Part shown: piece after piece, positions 63,272 to 64,000 of the stretch | How positions within the stretch are numbered: position 1 is the first letter of the stretch | Layout of the letters: each line of letters starts with the position of its first letter | Source: Dendrophyllia cribrosa | Lineage: Eukaryota; Cnidaria; Anthozoa; Scleractinia; Dendrophylliidae | Assembly (NCBI GenBank): GCA_024195265.1 | Contig: JAJLRJ010000006.1 | Coordinates: 29,978,382-30,042,381, forward strand | Direction of reading: 5' to 3' | DNA: 64,000 nt | Made by a program: the position numbers and the translations under genes | Notes under the pieces: generated by a model | Told to the model about the DNA's origin: nothing | What the model saw: only the letters and a program-made list of their open reading frames with translations | The model's database searches: none

Positions 63272-64000
63272 TCTGTTGGAACAATGACTACTCGCTGAAC
63301 AAACAATAGTTTCGCTGCGAGCCTTGCCCGCTGAGTCGTCCGTTTCATCGTCGCTCGCTCCCGTGGCAAGCTCGGCACCTCCAGCGCCTGCAACAGGTTC
63401 CACCCCCGTTATTGCTTCTGGTGTACCTGATCCAGCCTTTATCGCTCTGATCGCCGATGCTGTTAAGGCCGCCTTAGCGGCAGAAAGAGGCCCTGGCTCT
63501 GCCTCGAGCAATTCGCCTGGCAATTGCAATCCTGCTAGTGTGGCACCACAATCAGCTTCTGGGGGCGTTCCCGCACCATTGCCCGGTTTTGTCACAACAA
63601 GCGGCGACCTTCTTAGCTTCTGGGGGCATTTTTCCAGAACAACTAGCAAGAACTTTACCATCAGCGACTCAAGGTAGGCCTAATTTTATTGTGCCATCCT
63701 TTGTTGCCACTTTTGTAACTCCACGCTCGCCGATTTTTAGCACTTCGATCACGGGGGGGCGCTGCCGTCCCGGTACCAGTCAGCGATAGCTCCTTGGTCG
63801 CCAGCATGCCCTTGGCACCGCTAGTTGGCCCCTGTTTCTCACTAATTCCGGCGAAAACGGTTAACCAAATTGTTGCCGGCAAATATGTGGATTTGGGGGA
63901 CTTGCTATCCGCCAACATCGTTCAGACTGAACCGGAGTCGCAAGCATTCCTTGACAGGCGCTTAGTGTTTCTGCCAAGTGCAAAAAAGCCATGCTGACGC
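63272..64000 (+). pseudogene. Retroelement gag-like ORF with two frameshifts, runs off the window
   Basis: Protein-like text moves through three frames: SAPPAPATGSTPVIASGVPD and IALIADAVKAALAAERGPGS; then FPEQLARTLPSATQGRPNFI and VPSFVATFV; then, after a G run near 63752, ASMPLAPLVGPCFSLIPAKT and VNQIVAGKYVDLGDLLSANI. Shifts fall near 63600 and at the G7 run around 63750. The wording resembles the first ORF of cnidarian YR retroelements that accompany reverse transcriptase. It is a decayed or mis-sequenced copy lying antisense to the NLR-type gene. Its continuation is outside the window. Confidence 0.6.

Overview
This is eukaryotic, animal nuclear DNA: genes split by GT-AG introns, AT-rich, and packed with transposable elements. 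A metazoan TATA-binding protein gene, an ISG12/IFI27-like gene, a NACHT-LRR receptor, and BEL/Pao, Penelope-like and tyrosine-recombinase retroelements occur together. That mix suggests an anthozoan cnidarian, most likely a stony coral. The taxon is an inference and no single marker proves it.

Layout. (1) 1-6.1 kb: the last four exons of a TATA-binding protein gene (+), with introns invaded by palindromic MITEs. (2) 7.3-17.85 kb: a DNA transposon with TA target duplications, about 89-bp inverted repeats and two convergent genes: a DD37E Tc1/mariner-like transposase and a PB1/zinc-knuckle/coiled-coil accessory protein. The accessory gene is cut by a 7.2-kb BEL/Pao retrotransposon whose two 415-bp LTRs look identical, so that insertion is very recent. 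(3) 17.9-29.1 kb: foldback MITEs, one exon of an ISG12/IFI27-like gene (-), and a dead tyrosine-recombinase fragment. (4) 29.6-38.2 kb: a Penelope-like element with a GIY-YIG domain and a well-formed hammerhead ribozyme, a 2.1-kb palindrome hosting a nested TTAA element, a LINE remnant and a second Penelope fragment. (5) 38.3-40.2 kb: two minisatellites. (6) 43.9-47.5 kb: a largely intact tyrosine-recombinase (DIRS/Ngaro-like) retrotransposon. Its gag and pol lie in one frame separated by a single TGA, and its recombinase overlaps pol in the -1 frame. (7) 49.3-63.1 kb (-): an NLR-type gene joining a purine/uridine-phosphorylase-like domain to NACHT and LRRs. Its introns hold a third Penelope copy, a TTAA element full of ATCAATGA repeats, and a 1.36-kb foldback element. 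(8) 63.3-64 kb: a frameshifted retroelement ORF running off the end.

How it fits together. Only three loci look like host genes: the TBP-like, ISG12-like and PNP-NACHT-LRR genes. All are partial here. Nearly everything else is mobile DNA, with several datable nestings. The best candidate for unusual biology is the PNP-NACHT-LRR receptor, which resembles nucleosidase-NTPase immune proteins of fungi and bacteria. Next are the two-gene transposon with a PB1 plus ubiquitin-interacting-like accessory protein, and the ribozyme-bearing Penelope remnant. The NLR copy shown has a reading-frame break between NACHT and LRR, so it may be a pseudogene, a null allele or a sequence error. All functional statements are family-based inferences.
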